This document shows positions 25,134 to 34,314 of a DNA stretch of 64,000 bases, in pieces. Within the stretch, counting starts at the first letter, position 1. Every line of letters begins with the position of its first letter. This DNA is from Rhizobiales bacterium 2SD (GTDB lineage: Bacteria; Pseudomonadota; Alphaproteobacteria; Rhizobiales; Beijerinckiaceae), in assembly GCA_005502805.1 (NCBI GenBank), contig SCMY01000002.1:248001-312000 (forward strand), read 5' to 3'. The notes beneath the pieces were generated by a model. That model searched no databases. It saw only the letters and a program-made list of their open reading frames with translations, and was not told the origin of the DNA. Both the position numbers and the translations under genes were made by a program.

Positions 25134-26390
25134 TCAGAAGCCCCGTTTTTCCAGCTCGGCTTCGGCGTCGGTGATGTAGTCCCTGATCACCGGCACGGCG
25201 CTCTTGTGCGGGCCGAGCAGCAATTGGAAGACCATGTCGCCGCCGATGTCGAAGGAGATCGAGCAGGCGGAAAGGTAGAACTCCCACATCCTGGCGAAGC
25301 GCTCGCCCAGCATCGTGACCACCTCCGGCCGGTGCGCCATGAAGCGCTCGCGCCAGGCTTCCAGCGTCCAGTGATAGTGCCGGCGCCAGAACTCGCAGTC
25401 GGAATGCCAGAGCCCGGTCTGCTCGACCGCGGCGAACACCTCCGACAGCGCCGGCGCATAGCCGCCAGGGAAGATGTATTTGTCGAAGAACGGGCCGGTG
25501 AAGCCGGGCGGGCCGACGCGGCCGATGCAATGGACGAGCGCAATCCCGTCGGGGGTGAGCAGGTCGCGGATCTTCTCGAAATATTCGAGGTAATGCGCGA
25601 CGCCGACATGCTCCATCATCCCGACAGAGACGACGCGGTCGAACGTCCCGGTCAGCTCGCGATAGTCCTTGTTGATGAAGCTCACGGCATCGCCGACGCC
25701 GGCGGCCTCGGCGCGCTTTTGCGCCGCCGCCATCTGGTCGGGCGAGACGTTGAGGCCGGTCACCTTGGCCCCGCAGGCCTTGGCGAGATAGATCGAGAGC
25801 TCGCCCCAGCCCGAACCGATATCGAGTACCTTCATGCCGGGCTCGATCTTCAGCTTGGCGGCAAGATGGCGGAGCTTGGCCTTCTGCGCATTCTCCAGCC
25901 CGACCTCGGGGCTGTGCCAGTAGGCGCAGGAATAGGTCATCGTCTCGTCGAGCCAGAGCCGGTAGAACGCGGTCGGGATGTCGTAATGATGCTTGACCTT
26001 CTTGCCGGCGACGCCGAGCGGGTTGTGCATCCGCCAGCGCCGGATCTTGAAGCGCAGCTTGCGGATCGCCGCCTGCAGAGGGTGCTTGCGCAATTCGCCG
26101 CGCTGGATCCAGAACAGCGTCAGCAGGTCGTGAATGGTCGAGCCGTCCTCGAACTCGATCCGCTCATCCATATAGCCTTCGGCCAGCGCCAGCTCGGGAT
26201 TGAGGAAGAGCTCGCGCTCGATCTTCGTATCCTTGAAGCGCACCGTCACCTCGCCGGCGACGACGGGCTTGCCGGCGAAGACGAACTCGGTCCGCCCCGG
26301 CCCGAAGACATGCCGCTGCCCGTCAGGCGCGATCACGGTCAGGCGCCCCTTGCGGATCGAGCGCTTCAGCAATTTCGGCAACAGCAGCAT
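25134..26390 (-). CDS. cfa: Cyclopropane-fatty-acyl-phospholipid synthase family protein
   Basis: 418 residues. SAM-dependent methylation of unsaturated acyl chains in membrane phospholipids. The N-terminal lipid-binding domain (about 1-120) precedes the methyltransferase domain, with HHYDIPTAFYRLWLDETMTYSCAYW, the SAM motif VLDIGSGWGELSIYLA and the active-site region MMEHVGVAHYLEYF. It is somewhat longer than E. coli Cfa (382 residues). It is the first gene of a pair with the inositol-phosphatase-like gene. Confidence 0.94.
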   Translation of the reverse strand: MLLLPKLLKRSIRKGRLTVIAPDGQRHVFGPGRTEFVFAGKPVVAGEVTVRFKDTKIERELFLNPELALAEGYMDERIEFEDGSTIHDLLTLFWIQRGELRKHPLQAAIRKLRFKIRRWRMHNPLGVAGKKVKHHYDIPTAFYRLWLDETMTYSCAYWHSPEVGLENAQKAKLRHLAAKLKIEPGMKVLDIGSGWGELSIYLAKACGAKVTGLNVSPDQMAAAQKRAEAAGVGDAVSFINKDYRELTGTFDRVVSVGMMEHVGVAHYLEYFEKIRDLLTPDGIALVHCIGRVGPPGFTGPFFDKYIFPGGYAPALSEVFAAVEQTGLWHSDCEFWRRHYHWTLEAWRERFMAHRPEVVTMLGERFARMWEFYLSACSISFDIGGDMVFQLLLGPHKSAVPVIRDYITDAEAELEKRGF

Positions 26391-26659
26391 GGTCGGGCAG
26401 GCTCCGGTCGGTCGCGCAGGCTATTGGCTCGTCCGCCGCGGCGCAAACAGGCCGTTCCGGGCGAGCAGCCAACGCCGCAATGTTGCTTGCGCCATTGCGC
26501 GCATCAGCGAGGCAATCCAAAAGCGATGACGCGCTTTCATCAGCGGAGGGCGTCGCCACCACGCGCCTTGCGAAGACGGCGCGGTTCCGCACGTCATGGA
26601 AACGCGTTAGGGCTAGAGGTGACGGCGCTTGTCGCGCCCCCCTCGAAACGGGAGACCCG

Positions 26660-27373
26660 ATGTCCTGGCGTGATTTCTGGAACGGCGAGCATGCGATCTA
26701 TGTTTCGGATCGCCACAAGGCCCTGCATTATCGCCGCATCGCGCAGGATATCGCCGCCGCCATCCCTTCGAAGGAGGCGGTCGTGCTCGATGTCGGCTGC
26801 GGCGAGGCGCTCTCGGCCGATCTCGTCGCCACGGCGAGCGGCAAGCTGATCCTGTGCGAGGCCGCCCCGACTGTCCGCGACAAGCTGCAGGCCCGCTTCG
26901 GCGCGCTCGCCAATCTCTCGGTCGTCTCGCCGGAGGAGGTCGAGGCGCTGCCGGATGGTTCGCTCGACCTCGTCGTCGCCAATTCGCTGATCCAGTATCT
27001 CGGCGAAGACGAATTGAAGCGGGCGCTGGCCACCTGGCTCGCCAAGCTCAGGCCCGGTGGCGAACTCATCCTCGCCGATGTTATCCCGCCCGACCTTTCG
27101 CCCTTGACCGACGCGACCGAGCTGCTCGGCTTCGCCTGGCGCGGCGGCTTCCTCGTCGCGGCGCTCGGCGGTCTCGTCCGCACCGTCTTCTCGGACTACC
27201 GCAAGCTGCGCGCCCAGTACGGGCTCTCGACCTACAGTGCGGTGGGCATCACCGCGCTGGTCGAGGCGGCTGGTTTCGACGGTGTCGCACGCCGCACGAA
27301 TTTCGGCCACAACCCACATCGCATGGCCTTCTCGGCACGCAAGCCGCTGGCAGCGGAGGTTCCGACGCCGTGA
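26660..27373 (+). CDS. SAM-dependent class I methyltransferase
   Basis: 237 residues. The SAM-binding motif is VVLDVGCGEALSADLVA (about residues 41-57). Later come DGSLDLVVANSLIQYLG and LRPGGELILADVIPPDL. It may belong to a lipid or small-molecule methyltransferase group, but the substrate is not known. GGGAGA precedes the ATG. Its stop overlaps the next gene in a GTGA arrangement, indicating an operon with the DUF1772 membrane protein. Confidence 0.9.
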   Translation: MSWRDFWNGEHAIYVSDRHKALHYRRIAQDIAAAIPSKEAVVLDVGCGEALSADLVATASGKLILCEAAPTVRDKLQARFGALANLSVVSPEEVEALPDGSLDLVVANSLIQYLGEDELKRALATWLAKLRPGGELILADVIPPDLSPLTDATELLGFAWRGGFLVAALGGLVRTVFSDYRKLRAQYGLSTYSAVGITALVEAAGFDGVARRTNFGHNPHRMAFSARKPLAAEVPTP

Positions 27374-27867
27374 CCGCGCTCGCGCTCGCACTCACGGTCG
27401 TCACATTGGCTCTGGCCGGCGCCATGGCCGGCTTCTTCTATGCCTATTCGATGTCGGTGATGTGGGCGCTCGATGCGGTCGATCCGAAGGCTGCGATTGC
27501 CTCGATGCAGAGCATCAACATCGTCGTGCGCAACGCCATCTTCTTCCCGGCCTTCTTCGGCACGCCGGTGGTGGCGCTGGTCGCGGCCGCACTCTGGTGG
27601 AAACTGGGCGCCGGGCAGGTCGCGCTGCTGCTGGCGCTCGCCGCCATCGTCTACCTCTGCGGTGCCTTCCTGCTCACCATTCTCGCCAATGTGCCGATGA
27701 ACGAGGCGCTCGCCATCGCGGCGATTCCCACCGATCCTGAGGCGGCGCGGACGCTCTGGCAGAACTATTCCCGTCCATGGACGCTGTGGAACCATGTCCG
27801 TACGGTCGCGAGCTTTGCGAGCTTGCTGCTGGTCGGCTGGGCGCTCTACGCCGCCGGCCAAACCTGA
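27370..27867 (+). CDS. DUF1772 (anthrone oxygenase-like) membrane protein
   Basis: 165 residues from a GTG overlapping the methyltransferase stop by four bases. Four predicted membrane helices. The motif pattern GAMAGFFYAYSMSVMWALD, then FLLTILANVPMNEALA and LWQNYSRPWTLWNHVRTV, fits DUF1772. Fungal members are called anthrone oxygenases; bacterial members are uncharacterised. Its stop abuts the stop of the converging GtrA gene without a gap. Confidence 0.88.
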   Translation: MTALALALTVVTLALAGAMAGFFYAYSMSVMWALDAVDPKAAIASMQSINIVVRNAIFFPAFFGTPVVALVAAALWWKLGAGQVALLLALAAIVYLCGAFLLTILANVPMNEALAIAAIPTDPEAARTLWQNYSRPWTLWNHVRTVASFASLLLVGWALYAAGQT

Positions 27868-28272
27868 TCACGCGCTTTCGCGATCGGCGAAGGAGAAGAA
27901 TTTGTGCCCGGCGAAGGTGAAGATCATCACGACCAGCGTGGTGACCACCTGCATCGGCAGATAGGGTAGGCCAGCGACCTTGACGAAGAGGTGCATCAGC
28001 ACGCCGGTCAGCAGGAAGCCGCCGAAGGCGATCAGGCTGAAGCGCCAGCTCGCCTCGCCATGGGTGCGCGTCGCCTCGAAGGTCAGCCAGCGGTTCAGCG
28101 CATAGGAGACGACGCCGCCTAGCACGAAGCCGGCGAGCGAGGCCACAACCGGATCCACCCTGCCCAGCTCGACCAGGCCGATCAGCAGCCCATAATGCGC
28201 GACAGCCGCCATCACGCCGGAGAAGGCATAGGCGATGACCTGGCGCGTATGGCGGGAAAGACGGTTCAGCAT
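27868..28272 (-). CDS. GtrA family membrane protein
   Basis: 134 residues with four membrane helices and the GtrA/DPMS pattern (IAYAFSGVMAAVAHYGLLIG, then GGVVSYALNRWLTFEATR and TFAGHKFFSFADR). Such proteins are proposed to help flip lipid-linked sugars across the membrane. No dedicated glycosyltransferase lies beside it. Its start codon lies inside a perfect 13-base inverted repeat (28265-28300). Confidence 0.88.
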   Translation of the reverse strand: MLNRLSRHTRQVIAYAFSGVMAAVAHYGLLIGLVELGRVDPVVASLAGFVLGGVVSYALNRWLTFEATRTHGEASWRFSLIAFGGFLLTGVLMHLFVKVAGLPYLPMQVVTTLVVMIFTFAGHKFFSFADRESA

Positions 28273-28300
28273 CCGGGATGCCTATACCCCGGATGCTGAA
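28265..28300 (-). promoter_or_regulatory. Perfect inverted repeat spanning the gtrA-like start codon
   Basis: Arms TTCAGCATCCGGG (28265-28277) and CCCGGATGCTGAA (28288-28300) are exact complements around a 10-base spacer. On the minus strand the initiation ATG (28270-28272) lies in the 3' arm, so an mRNA hairpin would hide it. It could alternatively be a protein-binding site. Confidence 0.6.
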
Positions 28301-28317
28301 CGAAAGCCTATGGCTGA

Positions 28318-29619
28318 TCAGCCCGCATCGCTGCCGGCGAGATTGGCCGGCATGCCCTCGACCGGCAGGTCGAGCGCCTGCTTCAGCGTCTCGAGATTGT
28401 ACTCGCGGATGCGGCCGTTCGTCGGGTCGCTGACATAGGCGCTGCCGCCGACAACCGCGAGCGAGGGGGTCGGCGTCTTGGCGCCATACTGGCAGTCGAA
28501 GGCCGGCACGGCGTCGAAGCTGGCGAGCTCCTTCCAGGCGGCGACGTCATGGACGCGAAGCTTGCCGTCCGGCGTCAGATTGGCGAGCCGCCGGCCATTG
28601 GCCGAAAGCTCGAACTGGCAGGCCGACTGGCCGCCCGGCACTGGCAGGATATCGGCCGTTGATAGCGACTTGGCGGTCGGATCGACCCGGAGCAAACCGT
28701 CATAGGGCGAGGTCTTGCCATAGTTGGCGACCATGAATTTCGCGCCCGCCTTGGCCTTGATCGCGCTGATCCGGCGCTCGTCCGGATAGGCGAGCTTGTG
28801 CGCGCTGAACTTGGCCCCAACCTGCGACAGCACCAGCATGCCGCCGCCCTCCCCCTCGGCGCAGCCGAAGACATGACGGCCATCGGCAGCGGCATGGCCG
28901 TGATAGAGCTTGCAGGAGGCGTCGGGCTTGGCCGGGTCGTTGAAAGTCGCGAGCTTCGCCCAGCCACTCTTGGTACGGTCGAGGATCTCGAAGCCGTTGG
29001 GCCGCGATGAAGCGCTCTTGTCCTCGCCCTTCACATAGACCGGGTTTGGCACCGACATCAGCCAACGCCCCTCGCCGAGCGGCACGACGATACCGTGCTG
29101 CGGCCCCGGGCTCGGCCATTCCGTCAGCGCCGGCTTGTCCTTGGAAAGATCATTGATCGCAACCAGCACCGCCTTCGCCGTGCTCTGCCCGTCCCAGGGG
29201 CGGATGCCGTCATAGAACAAAGCGAGCTGGCCATGGCCGGAGATGACATGGGCCGGCTTCTGGCCGGTCAACGTCAGGTCGAGGAGCTTCACCGGCCCTT
29301 TCTCGATGTCGTTGTGATCGCCATGCGATTCGATCGTCAGGCCGGTGTCGAGGAAGCGGAGCGTGCCGGCCTCGTCGCCGGTCTTGATCACGACGAAGCG
29401 GCCGCCCTGCGCGGTGGCGAAGCCGGGATTGGCCTTAGGGACATCGAAGCTGTGCGTGACCTCGCCGGTGTCGAGGTCGAGCACGCGCACGATCGGCTTC
29501 TCATGGTCGGCGAAGACCAGCCGGCCGCGCAGCACGGCATGGTCATGGGCAAGCGCCGGCAGGCTCGACAGCACGGCCGAGATGGCGAGGGAAGACAACA
29601 GGGAAAGCGAACGCATCAT
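28318..29619 (-). CDS. aztD: Zinc metallochaperone AztD-like periplasmic protein
   Basis: 433 residues. A signal peptide (LSLLSSLAISAVLSSLPALA, cleavage near residue 22) is followed by an N-terminal histidine motif (HDHAVLRG) and a beta-propeller-like body with repeated blade motifs. AztD of Paracoccus delivers zinc to the AztC binding protein of an ABC importer. No aztABC genes are adjacent here. It lies downstream of a COG0523 GTPase behind a Zur-like box, supporting a zinc-starvation role. GGAG precedes the ATG. Confidence 0.85.
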   Translation of the reverse strand: MMRSLSLLSSLAISAVLSSLPALAHDHAVLRGRLVFADHEKPIVRVLDLDTGEVTHSFDVPKANPGFATAQGGRFVVIKTGDEAGTLRFLDTGLTIESHGDHNDIEKGPVKLLDLTLTGQKPAHVISGHGQLALFYDGIRPWDGQSTAKAVLVAINDLSKDKPALTEWPSPGPQHGIVVPLGEGRWLMSVPNPVYVKGEDKSASSRPNGFEILDRTKSGWAKLATFNDPAKPDASCKLYHGHAAADGRHVFGCAEGEGGGMLVLSQVGAKFSAHKLAYPDERRISAIKAKAGAKFMVANYGKTSPYDGLLRVDPTAKSLSTADILPVPGGQSACQFELSANGRRLANLTPDGKLRVHDVAAWKELASFDAVPAFDCQYGAKTPTPSLAVVGGSAYVSDPTNGRIREYNLETLKQALDLPVEGMPANLAGSDAG

Positions 29620-29651
29620 AGTCTCCAGGGCGGACGGGAAAGGGGGAGGTC

Positions 29652-30866
29652 TCAAGCAGCGGTCGCCCGGCGCCAGGCCGGGAACGGGTCGGGCAGATCG
29701 CGATAGCGCTCGGGCCTGAAGGCGATGGTCGGGGTCTCGCCGAGCAGGCAGGCGTCGAGCCCGGAGCGGATGGCTTGCTCGTCCATGCCGGCACCGATGA
29801 AGACCAGCTCCTGCCGGCGATCGCCCCAGACCGAATGCCAGTGCCGGTTCAGGATGGCGCGCCAGTCCGGATGATCCGGCCAGCGCGGCCGCGGCACGGC
29901 GGCCCACCAGAAGCCCATCGCCTCGGTCCGGCAGATCGCGCCGGCGAGCGACATCTCGCCGACCCATTCCGGCCGCGTCGCCAGCCAGAAATGGCCCTTG
30001 GCCCGGATCAGCCCCGGCCAGCTCTGCGCCAGGAAGGCATTGAATTTTTCCGGGTGGAACGGGCGGCGCGCCCGATAGACGAAGGAGGAAATCCCGTATT
30101 CCTCGGTCTCCGGCACATGGTCTTTGAAGCCGTAGAGCTCCTTGTGCCAGAGCGGATGCTCCTGCGCCTTCTCATGGTCGAACAGGCCGGTATCGAGGAT
30201 CTGATCGAGGGCCACGCGGCCGAAATCGGCCTCGATCAGCCGCGCATCCGGATTGAGGGCCCGGATCACCAGTTTCGCCTGCGCCACCGCCTCCGGCCCG
30301 GCATCGCCGACCTTGTTGAGCACGACGACATCGGCGAACTCGATCTGCTCGACCAGCAGGTCGACCAGCGTGCGCTCGTCGCCCTCTCCGGCCGTCTCGC
30401 CGCGCTCGCGCAGGAAATCGCGCGAGCCGTAATCCCTGAGCAGGTTCACCGCGTCGACCACCGTCACCATGGTGTCGAGCCGGGCGAGATCGGAGAGCGA
30501 GAAGCCGTCCTCGTCGCGGAATTCGAAGGTCGCGGCGATCGGCAGCGGCTCGGCGATGCCGGTGCCCTCGATCAGCAGGTAGTCGAAGCGCCCGTCCCGG
30601 GCGAGCCGCCCGACCTCGGCGAGGAGATCGTCGCGCAAGGTGCAGCAGATGCAGCCATTGCTCATCTCGACCAGCTTCTCGTCGGTGCGCGAGAGGTCGC
30701 CGCCGCCGGATCGCACGAGGTCGGCGTCGATGTTCACCTCGCTCATGTCGTTGACGATGACCGCGACCTTGCGGCCCTCGCGGTTGTTGAGGACGTGGTT
30801 GAGCAGCGTCGTCTTGCCGGCGCCGAGAAAGCCGGACAGCACGGTGACGGGAAGGCGGGAGTCCAT
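29652..30866 (-). CDS. COG0523 (CobW/ZigA-type) GTP-binding zinc metallochaperone
   Basis: 404 residues from ATG 30866 ([20 protein letters not shown]); ATG 30878 is an alternative but would touch the Zur-like box. G1 motif is [14 protein letters not shown]. The metal motif GCICC is present, as is the EGTGIAEP segment and the NKVG G4 motif. The C-terminal CobW domain extends to the end. The group is induced in zinc starvation and may pass zinc to essential enzymes. It is first in an operon with aztD. Confidence 0.92.
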   Translation of the reverse strand: MDSRLPVTVLSGFLGAGKTTLLNHVLNNREGRKVAVIVNDMSEVNIDADLVRSGGGDLSRTDEKLVEMSNGCICCTLRDDLLAEVGRLARDGRFDYLLIEGTGIAEPLPIAATFEFRDEDGFSLSDLARLDTMVTVVDAVNLLRDYGSRDFLRERGETAGEGDERTLVDLLVEQIEFADVVVLNKVGDAGPEAVAQAKLVIRALNPDARLIEADFGRVALDQILDTGLFDHEKAQEHPLWHKELYGFKDHVPETEEYGISSFVYRARRPFHPEKFNAFLAQSWPGLIRAKGHFWLATRPEWVGEMSLAGAICRTEAMGFWWAAVPRPRWPDHPDWRAILNRHWHSVWGDRRQELVFIGAGMDEQAIRSGLDACLLGETPTIAFRPERYRDLPDPFPAWRRATAA

Positions 30867-30878
30867 CTCGGATCTCAT

Positions 30879-30901
30879 GTTTTGTTACGTTGTAACATTT
30901 C
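30879..30901 (-). promoter_or_regulatory. Zur-like box
   Basis: Read on the minus strand, the 23-base element has half-sites GAAATGTTACA and GTTTTGTTACG (as inverted arms) around one central base, with 7 of 11 positions symmetric. The left half matches the alphaproteobacterial Zur consensus GAAATGTTATA nearly perfectly. It lies just upstream of the COG0523 gene, where binding in zinc-replete cells would repress the operon. Confidence 0.7.
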
Positions 30902-30961
30902 ATAGCGAGAGCAGATTGCGGACGCAAGGCTGCGATTGGAGCTTCCGCATTCCATCGCGCT

Positions 30962-31066
30962 GTCATCCCGGACGGAGCGCAGCGGAGATCCGGGATCCAT
31001 TCCGGAACCTCTCCCGGAAAAGCTCCGGAATGGATCCCGGGTCTCCCTCCGGTCGCTCGGGATGAC
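30962..31066. repeat. Large imperfect palindromic intergenic repeat
   Basis: About 105 bases folding into one long imperfect hairpin. Outer arms are GTCATCCCG and CGGGATGAC; inner arms are ATCCGGGATCCATTCCGGA and TCCGGAATGGATCCCGG. The family starting GTCATCCCGGAC is widely dispersed between genes in Hyphomicrobiales. It is non-coding and lies between the Zur-controlled operon and the amidohydrolase gene. Confidence 0.85.
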
Positions 31067-31165
31067 TCGCGCTCTTTCGGCGTGGAGCGGCCCTGCATTG
31101 ATGAGAGCTTCAGAACGCCTCGAACGCCGCTAAGCTCCTCTCATGCTAATGGAGGAGCCCGCGCC

Positions 31166-32548
31166 ATGATCGAGATCGACCTCCTGGTGCGCGCCGAGTT
31201 CCTCTATCCCGTCAGTCCGGGCATGCCGGTGATCCCCGACGGCGAGGTCGCGATCGCCGGCGGGCGCATCCTCCACGCCGGCCCGCGCCAACCCGAAGGA
31301 CATTGGGCGCCGGCCCGCACGCTGGATGGCGCCGGACGGGCGGTCCTGCCCGGCTTCGTCAACTGCCATTCGCATGCGGCATCGCTCGTCTTCCGCAGCC
31401 AGACCGACGACCACGCCGCCAAGGCGGCGCTGCTCGAAGTCGCCTTCCGGATGGAGAAGGGCATCACGGAGGATGAGTGGGGACTGCTGGCTGAGGCGGG
31501 CTGCGCCGACATGCTCCAGTCCGGCATCACCACCATCAACGACATCTGGTACGCGCCGCACCGGCTCGCCGGTACAGTCGAGGCCTGCGGCCTGCGGGCT
31601 CAGATCGCCCACAAGGTCTTCGATGTCCGCCTGCACGAGCTCTGGCGCGGCGACTACACCCACCATCCCGATATCGGCGAGGAGCGCCTGCGCGACGGCG
31701 TCGCCTTCGCCGAAAGCTGGCATGGCGCCGCCGATGGCCGCATCACCGCCCGCATCGGCACGCACGCCACCGACACCTGCTCGGCCGAGCTGCTGCGGAC
31801 GGCCCGCGCCGAGGCCAATCGGCTCGGCATCGGCATGCACATTCACGCCGCCCAGAGCGCTGCCGAGGTCGAGCAGATCAAGGCGGCCCATGGCTGCGGC
31901 CCGGTCGAGTTCCTCAGGGAGGTCGGCATGCTCGGCCCGGATGTCGTGCTCGCCCATCTCGTCTTCGCCGGAGCGGGCGATCTCGATGCCGTCGAGCAGA
32001 GCGGCGCGGCCTACGCCCATTGCCCGACGATCTATCCGCGCCGCGGCCGCTATCCGCCGCTCGAAGACATCATGGCGCGCGGCATCCCCACCGGCTTCGC
32101 CACCGACTGGATGCTGAACGACCCGTTCGAGGGCATGCGCAACGCCCTCAACGCGATGCGGCTGCGCCTGGGGAGCCCGACTGCCCTCACCTGCGCGCAG
32201 GCGCTGGAGCTGCACACGATCGGCGCCGCCCGGGTCATGGGTCTTGAGGACGAGATCGGCTCGCTGGAGCCGGGCAAGAAGGCCGACCTGATCATGGTCG
32301 ACATCGACCGCCCGCATCTCCAGCCCTACTACGGCGACTATGCCGCGCTGGTCTATTACGCCCGGCCGAGCGACGTGGTGACGAGCATCGTCGACGGTGC
32401 GATCGTCGTGGAGGATGGCCGCCCGACCCGCCTCGATCGCGAGCGGACGATGGCGCGGATCAGGGAGAAGGTACCCGGCTGGCGCGGACAGCTGGCGGCG
32501 CTCGGCAGCCGCGCGGTGTTCGGGCCTGGCTGCCCGTGCTGCGGCTGA
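31166..32548 (+). CDS. Amidohydrolase family protein (deaminase/chlorohydrolase type)
   Basis: 460 residues from ATG 31166 with GGAGGAG upstream. TIM-barrel metal motifs are NCHSHAASL (residues about 70-78), GMHIHAAQS and a catalytic Asp in FATDWMLNDPFEG. The C-terminal composite domain has GSLEPGKKADLIMVDID. It belongs to the MtaD/TrzN/SsnA group that deaminates or dechlorinates nitrogenous rings; the exact substrate is not evident. A CxxC-like tail (GPGCPCCG) is unusual. It converges with a LysR gene. Confidence 0.88.
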   Translation: MIEIDLLVRAEFLYPVSPGMPVIPDGEVAIAGGRILHAGPRQPEGHWAPARTLDGAGRAVLPGFVNCHSHAASLVFRSQTDDHAAKAALLEVAFRMEKGITEDEWGLLAEAGCADMLQSGITTINDIWYAPHRLAGTVEACGLRAQIAHKVFDVRLHELWRGDYTHHPDIGEERLRDGVAFAESWHGAADGRITARIGTHATDTCSAELLRTARAEANRLGIGMHIHAAQSAAEVEQIKAAHGCGPVEFLREVGMLGPDVVLAHLVFAGAGDLDAVEQSGAAYAHCPTIYPRRGRYPPLEDIMARGIPTGFATDWMLNDPFEGMRNALNAMRLRLGSPTALTCAQALELHTIGAARVMGLEDEIGSLEPGKKADLIMVDIDRPHLQPYYGDYAALVYYARPSDVVTSIVDGAIVVEDGRPTRLDRERTMARIREKVPGWRGQLAALGSRAVFGPGCPCCG

Positions 32549-32549
32549 T

Positions 32550-33434
32550 CTAGCCGGCCGCAGCCACCGGTTCGGCGACCAGCCTGCGGGCGACGTCGGT
32601 CGCGATCTCCAGCAAAGCTCCGACGGCTGGCGTCCGCGAGCCCGCTGCCAGCAGCCGCACCTCGATCGGCGGCAGCTCCGGCAGGCCATGCTCGGCTGCG
32701 ACGGCGCGAACCGTGCCCGGCAGGCGGTGGCGGGTCCGGACCGAGACGCCGTGCCCAGCCCCGAGAGCCGCCCACAGGCCCGGAAGGCTCGGCGTCGTCA
32801 GCGCCATCCGCCAGCGCAGGCGCTGCCGGTCGAGGGTCTGGAGCGCCGTCTGCCGGAACAGGCAGGGATGGTCGAACAGCACGAGCGGCAGCTCGGCCGA
32901 GCCCGGCGGAGACATGGTCTCAGCGGCCAGCCAGACCAGCGGCAGCGTCGCGACATGCGCGCCGGCCGTCGATGAACCCGCTTTGAAGAAGGCAAGCGCG
33001 ACGTCAAGCCGGCCGGCCTGCACCTCCTCCTCCAGCGCGTAATTCCGCCCGGCGCGAACCTCGACATGGGAATTCGGGCGCTGCTGCGCGAACAGCCCCA
33101 GCACCTCCGGCATCACGTCCTCGAAGAAGTCCTGCGGTAGCCCGAGGCGCACCGTCGCCGCGCCCGCGCTGTTGCCGACGGCCGCCGCGGCTTCGTCGTT
33201 CAGCGCGATGATCTGGCGGGCATAACTCAGCAGCGCCTCGCCGGCCTCGGTCGGCACCAGCCCGCGCCCGTCGCGGCGGAACAGCGGACGCCGCGCCTGC
33301 TCCTCCAGCTTCTTGAGCTGCATGCTGATCGCCGATTGCGACCGACCAAGCTGCGTGGCCGCGCGGGCAAAACTGCCGAGCTCGACCCCGACCACCATCG
33401 CCCGCAGCGCATCCATATCGAAATTCGCCGACAT
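32550..33434 (-). CDS. LysR family transcriptional regulator
   Basis: 294 residues. The winged helix is at about 5-60 (FDMDALRAMVVGVELGSFAR, then SQSAISMQLKKLEEQARRPL). The effector-binding domain follows. It is divergent from the RraA-like and quinone-oxidoreductase genes; a GATCATT/AATGATC inverted repeat (33463-33487) lies between. It probably activates that pair in response to a metabolite that cannot be named. Confidence 0.92.
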   Translation of the reverse strand: MSANFDMDALRAMVVGVELGSFARAATQLGRSQSAISMQLKKLEEQARRPLFRRDGRGLVPTEAGEALLSYARQIIALNDEAAAAVGNSAGAATVRLGLPQDFFEDVMPEVLGLFAQQRPNSHVEVRAGRNYALEEEVQAGRLDVALAFFKAGSSTAGAHVATLPLVWLAAETMSPPGSAELPLVLFDHPCLFRQTALQTLDRQRLRWRMALTTPSLPGLWAALGAGHGVSVRTRHRLPGTVRAVAAEHGLPELPPIEVRLLAAGSRTPAVGALLEIATDVARRLVAEPVAAAG

Positions 33435-33462
33435 CGACCCGAAAACCTGAAATGGAACTTAC

Positions 33463-33487
33463 GATCATTTCGTTATTCGGAATGATC
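33463..33487. promoter_or_regulatory. LysR-type operator
   Basis: GATCATT (33463-33469) and AATGATC (33481-33487) are perfect inverted arms with an 11-base spacer, matching the T-N11-A LysR box layout. It lies between the divergent LysR and RraA-like genes, 29 bases from the LysR start. Confidence 0.68.
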
Positions 33488-33549
33488 ATGCATCGCTAGC
33501 CTCCTGTCCAGCGGCCTTTGCGGCCGGACCAGACCATGGAGGACAGCGC

Positions 33550-34254
33550 ATGAAGCCCGATCTGATCGAGCAGTTGACGACGCTCACCACCCCGCATCTG
33601 GCGGATGGCTCCCTGCGCTGCGGTGTGCCCATCCGCTTTGCACCTTCCGGGCTGCGGCCGCTCACGCCGGACATGGAAGTGCGCGGCCGCGCCCGCCCGG
33701 TGCGCCATGTCGGCAGCATCGACGTCTTCTTCGAGCTGCTTGAGCATGCTGCGCCGGGCGAGGTGATCGTCATCGACAATGGCGGGCGCCTCGACGAGGC
33801 CTGCATCGGCGACATCGTCGCGATCGAGGCGAAGGCAGCGGGCATCGCCGGCTTCGTGATCTGGGGCCTGCATCGCGACAATCGCGAGCTCTCCGAGCTC
33901 GGCCTGCCTGTCTTCAGCCTCGGCGCGCTGCCGACCGGGCCGCAGCGCCTGCATCCGCGGCCGCATGACCTGTTCCATCAGGCGCTGGTCGGCCAGCACG
34001 GCATCACCGAGACCGACTACGTCGCCGCCGACAGCAATGGCGTGCTGTTCCTGCCCGAAAGCCGGATCGAGGACATCGTCGCGGCTGCTATCGGCTACCG
34101 CGAGACCGAGGCGCGCCAGCTCGCGGCGATGCGCAATGGCCGCAGCTATCGCAGCCAGACCCGTTTCGACCAGTATCTGGCGACGCGGGCGCAGGACCCG
34201 GCCTATGGCTTCCGCCAGCATCTCAAAGACATCGCTGCGGCCGGCGAGGTCTGA
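33550..34254 (+). CDS. RraA family protein (possible 4-hydroxy-4-methyl-2-oxoglutarate aldolase)
   Basis: 234 residues, the RraA/HMG aldolase fold (HLADGSLRCGVPIRFAPSGL, then GSIDVFFELLEHAAPGEVIV and GDIVAIEAKAAGIAGFVIWG). The metal/substrate Arg-Asp motif typical of aldolases (xxxRD) appears as HRDN. Members include HMG/CHA aldolases and the RNase E inhibitor RraA; the catabolic setting favours an enzyme. It is followed by the quinone oxidoreductase-like gene after 60 bases. GGAGG-like GGAGGACAG precedes the ATG. Confidence 0.82.
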   Translation: MKPDLIEQLTTLTTPHLADGSLRCGVPIRFAPSGLRPLTPDMEVRGRARPVRHVGSIDVFFELLEHAAPGEVIVIDNGGRLDEACIGDIVAIEAKAAGIAGFVIWGLHRDNRELSELGLPVFSLGALPTGPQRLHPRPHDLFHQALVGQHGITETDYVAADSNGVLFLPESRIEDIVAAAIGYRETEARQLAAMRNGRSYRSQTRFDQYLATRAQDPAYGFRQHLKDIAAAGEV

Positions 34255-34314
34255 TCCCGCTCGCCCATCACGACGCCAGCGGCACGTCCGCCGCCTTCAC
34301 CACGAGACATCGCA

